Below, piece after piece: positions 7,609 to 14,309 of a stretch of DNA of 28,937 nucleotides. This DNA comes from RGIG6904 sp024680835 (GTDB lineage: Bacteria; Bacillota; Clostridia; Lachnospirales; Lachnospiraceae): contig JAILBP010000037.1 in NCBI GenBank assembly GCA_024680835.1, forward strand, positions 1 to 28,937, given 5' to 3'. Within the stretch, counting starts at the first letter, position 1. Each line of letters opens with the position of its first letter. Made by a program: the position numbers and the translations under genes. The notes under the pieces were generated by a model. That model was not told the origin of the DNA. It searched no databases and worked only from the letters and a program-made list of their open reading frames with translations.

Positions 7609-8030
7609 CTCCTACGGCTTCTTTGATTGACTTCTTTTCGGGTTTTTCTATTTTGAGTCATCTTCTCAAGCTTTTTGGGTTGACTTCTTTTCGGTTTTTT
7701 CTATTTTGATTCATCTCCTCCGGCTTTTTGGGTTGACTTCTTTTCGGGTTTTTCTATTTTGAGTCATCTCCTCCGGTTTCTTTGTTTGACTTCTTTTCGG
7801 GTTTTTCTATTTTGAGTCATCTCCTCCGGCTTCTTTGATTGACTTCTTTTCGATTTTTTCTATTTTGAGTCATCTCCTCCGGCTTATTGGGTTGACTTCT
7901 TTTCGGATTTTTCTATTTTGAGTCATCTCCTCCGGCTTATTGGGTTGCCTTCTTTTCGGGTTTTTCCATTTTGAATCATCTTCTCAAGCTTATTGGGTTG
8001 ACCTATTTTTCAGTTTTTTAATTTGAGTCA
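7602..8030. repeat. Array of eight contiguous 53-bp tandem repeats
   Basis: The motif GAGTCATC (with variants GATTCATC and GAATCATC) recurs at 7602, 7655, 7708, 7761, 7814, 7867, 7920 and 7973, exactly 53 bp apart; a ninth, partial boundary at 8025 closes a degenerate 52-bp unit. Units differ at a handful of positions but contain no internal indels except in the last. The plus strand is pyrimidine rich with T-runs (CTTTTCGGGTTTTTC) and the minus strand purine rich. Within each unit TGACT and AGTCA form a short inverted pair 33 nt long overall. There are no spacers, so it is not a CRISPR. The period is close to five helical turns. Confidence 0.97.
7605..7979 (-). other. Chain of seven overlapping 18-codon ORFs within the repeats
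   Basis: On the minus strand ATG codons at 7979, 7926, 7873, 7820, 7767, 7714 and 7661 each open an 18-codon frame whose TGA overlaps the next ATG (ATGA). The consensus peptide is MTQNRKTRKEVNPKSRRR, strongly basic. The final codons of each ORF supply GGAGG just before the next ATG, with only a 2-nt spacer. All seven frames are intact, but most differences between units change the amino acid, so protein-level selection is not evident. It may be only a by-product of one repeat unit being amplified. Confidence 0.3.
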
Positions 8031-8084
8031 AAACTTTGCTACCCGTAACATCAACCCCACGTGGGTTGGGGGCTTTCGCAGGAA

Positions 8085-8128
8085 GCCAAAAAAGGTGCGG
8101 TAGCTTTCGCTACTGCACCTTTTTTGGC
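8085..8128. terminator. 20-bp perfect-type hairpin, bidirectional terminator-like
   Basis: GCCAAAAAAGGTGCGGTAGC pairs with GCTACTGCACCTTTTTTGGC across a TTTC loop, with a single G/T wobble. The A-run on one arm and T-run on the other give a terminator shape on both strands, with the T-tract inside the stem. It lies between the repeat array and the tRNA. Confidence 0.6.
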
Positions 8129-8160
8129 ATCATGCGGATGATGGGGTGAGGCGGACTAAG

Positions 8161-8183
8161 AAAAAGATCCGGTGGATCTTTTT
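8161..8183. terminator. Short A/T-flanked hairpin
   Basis: AAAAAGATCC and GGATCTTTTT pair over a 3-nt GGT loop. It is symmetric and terminator-like on either strand; the tight loop makes it weaker evidence than its neighbours. Confidence 0.45.
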
Positions 8184-8208
8184 CCCGCCGAACCGACCGA
8201 CGAGGCAT

Positions 8209-8258
8209 TTATGCCGAGGAGAACTTGAACCCTGAGTTCAAGTTCCCTTCGGCATAAT
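8209..8258. repeat. Large inverted repeat
   Basis: Arms TTATGCCGAGG-AGAACTTGAAC and GTTCAAGTTC-CCTTCGGCATAA pair over a 5-nt CCTGA loop, giving about 20 bp with a small internal mismatch. There is no U-tract, so its role is unclear; it abuts the tRNA terminator. Confidence 0.7.
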
Positions 8259-8293
8259 AAAAAGGCCAGACCTTTATGGTCTGACCTTTTTAT
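8257..8293 (-). terminator. Rho-independent terminator of tRNA-Leu
   Basis: ATAAAAAGGCCAGACC and GGTCTGACCTTTTTAT form a 16-bp stem (one G/T wobble) with a TTTAT loop. On the minus strand it starts 8 nt after the tRNA 3' end and finishes with CCTTTTTAT. The shape is bidirectional. Confidence 0.85.
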
Positions 8294-8300
8294 TTATCAC

Positions 8301-8384
8301 TGCGGAAGATGGGACTTGAACCCACACGACATTGCTGCCACAAGATCCTTAGTCTTGCTCGTCTGCCAGTTCCGACACTTCCGC
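8301..8384 (-). tRNA. tRNA-Leu (anticodon AAG)
   Basis: Acceptor arms GCGGAAG and CTTCCGC (discriminator A, as in tRNA-Leu), the D-loop GGCAGAC typical of tRNA-Leu, the anticodon stem CAAGA/TCTTG with loop CTAAGGA giving anticodon AAG at 8348-8350, a long class II variable arm, and a T-arm GGGTTCAAGTCCC are all present in 84 nt. CCA is not encoded. AAG reads CUU; with A34 deaminated to inosine it could also read CUC and CUA. It has its own promoter and terminator. Confidence 0.95.
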
Positions 8385-8413
8385 ATTCGTTATATTTTCA
8401 AACGACAAGAGAT

Positions 8414-8442
8414 ATAATATCAAAGTATCATATGTTTGTCAA
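8414..8442 (-). promoter_or_regulatory. Promoter of tRNA-Leu
   Basis: On the minus strand a perfect TTGACA (8437-8442) and TATTAT (8414-8419) are 17 nt apart, about 30 nt upstream of the tRNA 5' end. Strong promoters of this kind are usual for stable RNAs. Confidence 0.85.
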
Positions 8443-8470
8443 CAAGAAATTTAAAAAATATCAAATCATC

Positions 8471-8797
8471 TCAATTTACCGCACTCGCAAGCTGAGCCCT
8501 CAGCATATCAATCTCCATTTGCATACTTTCTATTTTAGCATCCTTCTGCTTGAGCTGGACTTTACTCTGTTCAAGCTCTACTTTACTCTGCTCGATTTCA
8601 GCAGCCTTTTCTCTCATCACTTCCGCTCTTATCTCAGCAGCCCAATCCTCCAACGCTTTACACATATTGTAATCCCTCCCTTCGTCGTCATTTACATAGT
8701 TTTTTCTTTTTTCCCATATGGATGGTGCATTCAACAGTATCGCTGCTGCTTCCAATATACTGTCACTTAACGGATTTTTCAACATAAACGCATGCAT
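8471..8797 (-). pseudogene. C-terminal remnant of an Rpn/YhgA-like (PD-(D/E)XK) protein
   Basis: The 108 residues resemble the tail of Rpn/YhgA-like 'PD-(D/E)XK nuclease family transposase' proteins common in Lachnospiraceae: an IWEKRKNYVNDDEGRDYN segment, then YNMCKALEDWAAEIRAEVMREKA, then a heptad-rich coiled coil with the repeated EQSKVELEQSKVQLKQ. The N-terminal nuclease core, about 200 residues, is missing and no matching frame is visible upstream before the terminator at 8856. There is no Shine-Dalgarno sequence at ATG 8797. A decayed fragment is the simplest reading; a surviving small coiled-coil protein is the alternative. The family assignment is from pattern memory only. Confidence 0.5.
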
Positions 8798-8855
8798 TTT
8801 CTAAATGTTGATTTTGAATTTGCGATACTATACCACGGATTGGGATAAATAAAAA

Positions 8856-8906
8856 TAGCGTATTCTGCATATTTAAAAAATATCCATAAATTTGCAGAAT
8901 ACGCTA
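8856..8906 (-). terminator. Terminator of the ABC-importer/YesL operon
   Basis: Perfect 14-bp arms TAGCGTATTCTGCA and TGCAGAATACGCTA flank a 23-nt A/T-rich loop, and on the minus strand TTTTTATTTAT follows. It lies 67 nt beyond the YesL stop codon. The loop is longer than typical for a terminator. Confidence 0.75.
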
Positions 8907-8972
8907 AATTTGAGTTGTATTTTTTAAGAACATTAAAGCACTTGTTGGTTATAGAATCATAAATATAGCTCT

Positions 8973-9611
8973 TCACTTCCCCGTCTGTGGGGCGTTTTCC
9001 TCCAGAATATTAAAAATCCCATCATACATGCAAACGCCCAGATATCCCGGAAATGCAAGGGAGAAGAAAAACACAGCCGGTAAAGCCTGTACAAAATGAT
9101 ATGCCAGAAGCGGCACTATCATGTACACCAGCACCATAGCCAGGGCTATATGCGGCCTTGACAAGGCCAGCATGAAGCTGTTGCGTATCGTATTTGCCGG
9201 AGTGTTATAAAAATGTGAGAGCAGCGGAAAAACAAACGCCGTTCCCAGTACTATCAGCAGAGTAACCGCAACCATTATACCTTTTATGATATTCCCCGCA
9301 GGGATGATCCCGTAATACATTAAGGCAATATCAGCTACAGGGACTGCAATCGCAGCCAGTATCATCCCCCACAGGAGTGTTGCCTGCATTATGTTTTCCT
9401 TAAAAGCCCTGAAAAAATCCCTGTGAATGCTGCCTTCCTCATTGCGCCTGATCTTTAATGCCACTGAATACATTGCGCACATTGAAGCCCCTGCCGTGAT
9501 CACCGGCAGGCAGCAGATCATGGTCAGGATGTTCAGCCAGACCAGATCCGCCATCTTTCCAAGGAAACGCATTACTGCGCTCTCACTGTTTAATATCTTC
9601 TCAAACATCAT
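8973..9611 (-). CDS. YesL-family (DUF624) membrane protein, copy 2
   Basis: The 212-residue protein shares the DUF624 layout with the copy at 1565: a short N-terminus, MADLVWLNILTMICCLPVITAGASMCAMY in the first helix, a basic loop (KIRRNEEG), DFFRAFKENIMQATLLW into the second helix and three more membrane segments. It overlaps the upstream permease by ATGA, so it belongs to the importer operon. YesL proteins regularly accompany sugar ABC importers in Firmicutes, but their function is not known; a role in importer assembly or sensing is only inference. The first two codons are both ATG; either can start. Confidence 0.87.
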   Translation of the reverse strand: MMFEKILNSESAVMRFLGKMADLVWLNILTMICCLPVITAGASMCAMYSVALKIRRNEEGSIHRDFFRAFKENIMQATLLWGMILAAIAVPVADIALMYYGIIPAGNIIKGIMVAVTLLIVLGTAFVFPLLSHFYNTPANTIRNSFMLALSRPHIALAMVLVYMIVPLLAYHFVQALPAVFFFSLAFPGYLGVCMYDGIFNILEENAPQTGK

Positions 9612-10495
9612 CCTTTTACCGCACCTGCAACCATACCTTTAATGATCTGTTTACTGAAAATAAAGTATAAAGCCACTACCGGAGCCATTGTTATCAGCAT
9701 TGCGCTCATCATCTTCGGATAATCCGATGTGAACTGACCCGTGAAGTTTTTCAGGGCAAGCGGTACTGTGGTGATCGCCTTATTATTGCTGATAAGAACC
9801 AGTGCAAAAGAAAACTCATTCCAGCACGAGAATACGTTTATTATGGCAATGGTGATCAGAATCGGCTTACAGATCGGCAGTATTATAGTAAACATTGTAC
9901 GTGTAAAGCTGCTGCCGTCAATTGCCGCCGCTTCCTCCAGAGCAGAGGGGATACCCTTCACATATCCTTCCACCAAAAACAGAGACACCGGAAGGTTAAA
10001 TGCTACATAGGGGAACAGCAATGTGTACCATTGATTGGCCATTCCGACTTTATTGAAGATGATATATATAGGTACCAGAAGCGAGTGTATCGGGATCAGC
10101 ATACCCATCAAAAACATGACATAAAGCGGACGATTCAGTGAAAAATTTACTCTCGCCAGTATGTAGCCCACTATAAATGAGAACAGCATGATCAGGAATA
10201 CTGAAAGCATGGTCACGCGAAGGCTGTTTGCCATAGCTCCCAACAGATTTGCATCTTTATTGGAAAAGATCTTAATATAATTATCTATAGTAGGATGCGT
10301 CGGAAGCGACATCAAACTGGCATTGAATTCTCTCTTCTCTTTAAGAGAAGAATACAGCATCCAGATCAGAGGAAACATGCACATTATGGAAAAGAGCCAG
10401 AGGACAACGTTCATGATGGTCCCCAGGATCCCATTACCGATTTTTGAAGCAGTAGTCGATTTTTTTATCATGGTATGGGTGTAATCTTTACTCAT
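9608..10495 (-). CDS. Carbohydrate ABC transporter permease, MalG type
   Basis: Inner-membrane permease subunit of a CUT1-type sugar importer (295 residues). The N-terminal helix at about 28-50 is followed by a periplasmic-side loop (SLPTHPTIDNYIKIF), five more helices and the EAA loop EEAAAIDG (187-194) with LP at 206-207, which contacts the ATPase. The C-terminus KGMVAGAVKG is typical of MalG-like permeases. It overlaps the MalF-type permease upstream and YesL downstream, both by 4 nt. The substrate cannot be deduced. Confidence 0.93.
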   Translation of the reverse strand: MSKDYTHTMIKKSTTASKIGNGILGTIMNVVLWLFSIMCMFPLIWMLYSSLKEKREFNASLMSLPTHPTIDNYIKIFSNKDANLLGAMANSLRVTMLSVFLIMLFSFIVGYILARVNFSLNRPLYVMFLMGMLIPIHSLLVPIYIIFNKVGMANQWYTLLFPYVAFNLPVSLFLVEGYVKGIPSALEEAAAIDGSSFTRTMFTIILPICKPILITIAIINVFSCWNEFSFALVLISNNKAITTVPLALKNFTGQFTSDYPKMMSAMLITMAPVVALYFIFSKQIIKGMVAGAVKG

Positions 10496-11478
10496 TTTGC
10501 TTCCCTCCTTTTCTTTTTCATGGCCTGCCTGTATTCCTTGTCTCTGACAGCCTTCAGACGATTCTCTTCGCGATCGTACGCATCAGTCATCAGGAAACTT
10601 ATGAATTTCTGTGAACCGCCGATAACCGCAAGTGACAATACAAAGATGGCCACTGAAATCGTGGAACCATAACCCAGGTTTGAAGAAACAAAAGACTGAT
10701 TATATCCCCACAGTGCCATAACCATGGATGATGTACCGGGTCCGCCTTCCGTCATGGCGTAGATAGAATCAAATGCCTTCATATTACCCGCAATACATAA
10801 TGTAATACATACCAGAACAGTATTTTTTATCAGAGGGAATATAATATAACGAACCTGCTGGAAGCCTGTAGCCCCGTCAATGGAAGCGCTCTCCAGCACT
10901 TCCGTGTCTATGGATGCCACTGCAGACAGAAGGATCACCATGTAATATCCTATATACTGCCAGATCAGAGGGATAGATAAGATCAGCATAATAGGGGCAT
11001 CTTCGCCGCCCAGCCAGATAGGCGCACTCTTCATGGAAGGATACTTGCCCATAACATTTACCAGGAACCAGTTGATCAGACCTGTTCGCTGATCATAGAT
11101 CATCTTCCACACAAAACCTATGCAAAGTGCTGAGATCGTGCTGGGGAAAAATCCAAATGTACGATGTATCCCCTTTGCTTTCACTAATTTGGAATTTATC
11201 AGCATGACCAGAATAAATGCTATTCCGACCTGCCCTATGATGCAGGCTATCACCAGAAAAATATTATTTTTGAAAGCCTGCCAGAAAACAGTATCATGTA
11301 TCAATTGAACATAATTTGCCAGACCGTTGAAGGATTTTGTAGGGCCACCCTTCCAGTCGGTAAAACCATAGTACAAAGCCGCGAGCAGCGGCACAAAAAC
11401 CGTAAAAATAAACAACGAAACCGGAATTATAAGATATGCAAAGATCATTGCACCCTTCGGTCTAATGGAATTTATCAT
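10492..11478 (-). CDS. Carbohydrate ABC transporter permease, MalF type
   Basis: Partner permease, 328 residues from ATG 11478, which has AGGAGGG 6 nt upstream; the frame stays open further upstream but has no ribosome binding site there. Features are a first helix (about 8-36) followed by YYGFTDWKGG, a soluble loop with FNGLANYVQLI, five more helices, and an EAA-like loop ESASIDGATGFQQ (196-208) ending in IIFPL. The C-terminus is a charged tail (about 35 residues, KAVRDKEYRQAMKKKRREAK). It is separated from the binding-protein gene by 140 nt that hold a hairpin. Confidence 0.93.
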   Translation of the reverse strand: MINSIRPKGAMIFAYLIIPVSLFIFTVFVPLLAALYYGFTDWKGGPTKSFNGLANYVQLIHDTVFWQAFKNNIFLVIACIIGQVGIAFILVMLINSKLVKAKGIHRTFGFFPSTISALCIGFVWKMIYDQRTGLINWFLVNVMGKYPSMKSAPIWLGGEDAPIMLILSIPLIWQYIGYYMVILLSAVASIDTEVLESASIDGATGFQQVRYIIFPLIKNTVLVCITLCIAGNMKAFDSIYAMTEGGPGTSSMVMALWGYNQSFVSSNLGYGSTISVAIFVLSLAVIGGSQKFISFLMTDAYDREENRLKAVRDKEYRQAMKKKRREAK

Positions 11479-11544
11479 ATTTCCCTCCTGCTGTAACCAC
11501 GAGTAATGACGCCTATTGTCGGCATGAATTAATACTACAAATAT

Positions 11545-11572
11545 GCTGCCCGAATCAAGTGACCCGGACAGC
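11545..11572 (-). other. Hairpin between binding protein and permease genes
   Basis: On the minus strand GCTGTCCG and CGGGCAGC form an 8-bp stem (one G/T wobble) over a 12-nt loop, with no U-tract after it. Such hairpins often stabilise the 3' end of the binding-protein message, giving more binding protein than permease. This function is inferred. Confidence 0.4.
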
Positions 11573-11618
11573 AAATTCAGACTTATCGAAAAAGAAAGGT
11601 GATTAGCTCTTTAAGTTT

Positions 11619-13049
11619 TTACTGAGCCAGGAAGGCTTCGTATGCAGCCTGTGTATCAGCCGCAAGAGTGGCAGCGTCGGTATTACCTGCAGTAAGATCC
11701 TGCATACCTGCATTCAGGGTATTCCATACGTCACCGCCGAGGAAAGAATCATAAATAGCAACTGTAGTAGTATCTTTGTAAGTAAAGTTGTAAAGGTCAA
11801 CATCCCAGCTGTTAAGAGCTGTAGTATCGAAGCTTGCAGTATAGAAACCGCCAAGGCCGTACTTTGAACCTACATATTCAGCGAAAGCAGGACCGGCAAG
11901 ATACTCTACAAGATCTATACATGCAGCAAGTTTTGCGGGATCCTCTGCAACTTTTGCATTGATCGCAAGACCATAACCGAATCCACCGTTCTGCATTGCA
12001 GCATAACTTGTAGCATCATGTCCCTCAGGAAGAACTGCTATCTTCATGTTGGCAAGCTTATCGGGATCGTTCTGGTTGAGAGTTTCAGCGATATAAGAGT
12101 AATCCCAGTTTCCGCCGATGAATGCTGCAGCCTCACCGCTGATGAAGTACTCACGCGCATCCTCATTGGTAACTGCATTGAAATCGCTGTTAAAGATCTC
12201 TGTGTCTTTGAAGAGACGCTGTGTCTCTGTAAGTGCTGCTACAAAAGAAGCATCCGCGAAGCTTGCAGATCCGTCTCCTGCGATAATATGATCATACCAC
12301 TCTGTGCCTGTGTACTGATATGCGAGGCATGAAAGGAAGCATGAATTCATCTGCCACTGTCCGCCATTACCAAATGCGATAGTATCCACATCCTGAGTCT
12401 TGAAGTACTCAGCTGCAGTCTCAACCTCATCCCATGTCTTCGGGAAAGAATCAAAGCCTGCATCTGCCCACATCTGAGCATCATATATTACAACTGTACA
12501 TGTTCCACCGCTGACAGCCGGGAAAGCATAATATTTTCCATCAGCCGTGAAAGGTGTGAGGAGATCCATATTGTAGCCTGCAGCATCCGGAGAGTTCTTG
12601 ATAGTATCGGTAAGATCCACTATCAGTCCCTGCTTTGCCCAGTTTGCGGTATTCATACCCTGGAGCAGGAATACATCCGGAAGGTCATTTGCCGCAGCCT
12701 TGGTCGCGATCTGTGTCTTGTAATCTGCGTTTGCGAGAACGTCCTGATTAAGTGTGATGTCAGGATGTGCCTCTTCCCATGCAGCAATGCTGGTACGGAA
12801 GCCGTCTGAAGAACCGTTGCCCTCTGCCTCTTCCGAAGTAGAATAATGCATGAAGTTGATCTCACCCTTGTATTCAAGATCACTACTTGCACTATCAGCA
12901 TCCGGGGTCTTTACCTCAGAACCCGTGCTGTCGCTTGTTGCAGCCCCGGAGTCTCCCTCACCTGTGCTGCTGCCTGTCTGACCACAGCCGGTCACTGCGC
13001 CTGCTGCCATGATCATAGCCATTGACAATGCCAATAATCTTTTTTTCAT
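11619..13049 (-). CDS. Extracellular sugar-binding lipoprotein of the ABC importer
   Basis: Substrate-binding protein of the CUT1 importer. From ATG 13049 (AGGAGGG 8 nt upstream) it has 476 residues: a lysine-rich start, a hydrophobic signal (LLALSMAMIMAAGAV) and the lipobox VTGC, then a Ser/Gly/Asp/Thr-rich linker of about 40 residues, then the type 1 sugar-binding fold (EGEINFMHYSTS-like first strand, IAAWEEAHPDITLNQ, DVFLLQGMN, YAFPAV, WDEVETAAEYFK, FIGGNWDYSY). It is anchored on the outer face of the membrane. It is the first gene of the operon. No ATPase gene is present, so a shared MsmK-like ATPase elsewhere is expected. Aromatic residues in the pocket suggest a sugar, but which one is unknown. 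Confidence 0.93.
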   Translation of the reverse strand: MKKRLLALSMAMIMAAGAVTGCGQTGSSTGEGDSGAATSDSTGSEVKTPDADSASSDLEYKGEINFMHYSTSEEAEGNGSSDGFRTSIAAWEEAHPDITLNQDVLANADYKTQIATKAAANDLPDVFLLQGMNTANWAKQGLIVDLTDTIKNSPDAAGYNMDLLTPFTADGKYYAFPAVSGGTCTVVIYDAQMWADAGFDSFPKTWDEVETAAEYFKTQDVDTIAFGNGGQWQMNSCFLSCLAYQYTGTEWYDHIIAGDGSASFADASFVAALTETQRLFKDTEIFNSDFNAVTNEDAREYFISGEAAAFIGGNWDYSYIAETLNQNDPDKLANMKIAVLPEGHDATSYAAMQNGGFGYGLAINAKVAEDPAKLAACIDLVEYLAGPAFAEYVGSKYGLGGFYTASFDTTALNSWDVDLYNFTYKDTTTVAIYDSFLGGDVWNTLNAGMQDLTAGNTDAATLAADTQAAYEAFLAQ

Positions 13050-13109
13050 TTCTTTTCCCTCCTGTGAATATGCCGGTAACACCATGTTGCCTGCTAATTA
13101 ATTTATTTA

Positions 13110-13146
13110 CCATAAATACTTTTCTTTTTCAAGTACTTTTAAAGTA
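13110..13146 (-). promoter_or_regulatory. Candidate promoter and palindromic operator of the ABC operon
   Basis: On the minus strand TTGAAA (13127-13132) is followed after 17 nt by TAAATA, a weak -10. Just upstream is the palindrome TACTTTTAAAGTA (13134-13146), a possible activator or repressor site. The region is A/T rich, so chance matches are likely. Confidence 0.3.
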
Positions 13147-13196
13147 ATTTTTAATTTATTTTCAGTTAACCGTTATTCGGAAAGAAATTAAAAAAA

Positions 13197-13225
13197 CTCT
13201 CTCACCATTAGTAAAGGTGAGAGAG
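13197..13225 (-). terminator. Terminator of pta
   Basis: CTCTCTCACC and GGTGAGAGAG form a perfect 10-bp stem over ATTAGTAAA; on the minus strand seven T's follow (TTTTTTTAATTTC). It begins 21 nt after the pta stop codon. Confidence 0.92.
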
Positions 13226-13246
13226 CTTGAAATCATCAGTATTCTG

Positions 13247-14224
13247 TTATGCCAAAGCTGCGGTGATGATAGCCATAGAGTAAACCTCATCGGCATTGCA
13301 TCCGCGGGAAAGGTCATTGATAGGTGCGTTAAGACCTAAGAGGATCGGTCCGTAAGCATCGAAGCCACCGAGACGCTGAGCGATCTTGTATCCGATGTTA
13401 CCTGCATTGATATCCGGGAAGATAAAGGTGTTGGCATGTCCTGCAACCTTTGAATCCGGACATTTGGTCTTTGCAACTGTAGGAGATACAGCAGCGTCGA
13501 ACTGAAGCTCGCCCTCGATGTCGAGATCCGGATATTTCTCCTTTGCCTTTGCTGCTGCATTGCGCATCTTGTCAACATCATCTCCCTTGCCGGAACCAAG
13601 TGTTGAGTAGCTTAAGAATGCTACCTTCGGATCAACTCCGAAGAGCTTAGCGCATGCTGCGGACTCGCCTGCTATCTCCACAAGCTCATCCTCTGTGGGA
13701 TGAAGGTTGATAGCGCAGTCACCCATTGCGAGGACCTCGTCATCCCCTGTAGCAGCGGAACGAACCATGATGAACACGCTGGACACGATGCTGTTGCCCG
13801 GCTTTGTCTTGATGAGCTGAAGTGCAGGACGAACGGTATCTGCTGTAGAATATGTTGCGCCGCCTAAAAGCGCATCTGCAACTCCCATCTTAACCAGCAT
13901 TGTGCCAAAGTAATTGGCACCTGATAAAAATCCTTTTGCCTGCTCCGGTGTAACTCCCTTGCTCTTTCTGAGCTCGCAGAAAAGGTTCACCATCTCGTCG
14001 AATCTGTCATAATTTAACGGATCGATGATCTCTGCCTTCTCGATATTAAAGCCGGCAGTATCAGCTGCCTGCTTGATCTTCTCCGGGTTACCTACCAGGA
14101 TCGGTGCCAGGAAATTCCCTGTCAAAAGTCTTGATGCCGCCTCTAAGATACGTGGATCCTCACCCTCTGTGAAAACGATCTTCTTGGGGCTTGCCTTCAG
14201 TGTTTCGATAAGCTTCTCAAACAT
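13247..14224 (-). CDS. pta: Phosphate acetyltransferase
   Basis: Cytosolic Pta interconverts acetyl-CoA and acetyl phosphate for acetate production and ATP formation with acetate kinase. The 325 residues match the short, single-domain form. Landmarks are VFTEGEDPRILEAA near the N-terminus, LLGGATYSTADTVRPALQLI, MGDCAINLHPTEDELVEIA, SYSTLGSGKGDDVDKMR, and the C-terminal GHANTFIFPDINAGNIGYK ... GLNAPINDLSRG signature. AAGG lies 8 nt before the ATG. No ackA adjoins it here; the downstream strong terminator makes it the end of its transcript. Confidence 0.97.
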   Translation of the reverse strand: MFEKLIETLKASPKKIVFTEGEDPRILEAASRLLTGNFLAPILVGNPEKIKQAADTAGFNIEKAEIIDPLNYDRFDEMVNLFCELRKSKGVTPEQAKGFLSGANYFGTMLVKMGVADALLGGATYSTADTVRPALQLIKTKPGNSIVSSVFIMVRSAATGDDEVLAMGDCAINLHPTEDELVEIAGESAACAKLFGVDPKVAFLSYSTLGSGKGDDVDKMRNAAAKAKEKYPDLDIEGELQFDAAVSPTVAKTKCPDSKVAGHANTFIFPDINAGNIGYKIAQRLGGFDAYGPILLGLNAPINDLSRGCNADEVYSMAIITAALA

Positions 14225-14309
14225 TACTTTTACCTTCTTTCCTCATATTATTGTATTAACTTATGCGCAGAGCGGTCTGTACTACCGCCCACATCTACAC
14301 ATGATACCA

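Noticed and set aside
7602..8030. CRISPR array
   Set aside because: The repeats are contiguous, with no unique spacers, and no cas genes are in the window.
7602..8030. A continuous repeat protein encoded across the array
   Set aside because: A 53-bp unit shifts the frame at each copy, and every frame on either strand meets a stop within about one to two units.
8309..8770. Plus-strand 153-codon open frame
   Set aside because: It runs through the tRNA-Leu gene and antisense to the Rpn-like tail, with low-complexity hydrophobic translation and no initiation signals.
8779..8976. Minus-strand 65-codon open frame between YesL and the Rpn-like tail
   Set aside because: It spans the operon terminator hairpin, has no ribosome binding site and no protein-like pattern.
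11479..11574. N-terminally extended MalF-type permease
   Set aside because: The extra 32 residues come before a strong AGGAGGG site at ATG 11478 and overlap the intergenic hairpin, so they are untranslated leader.
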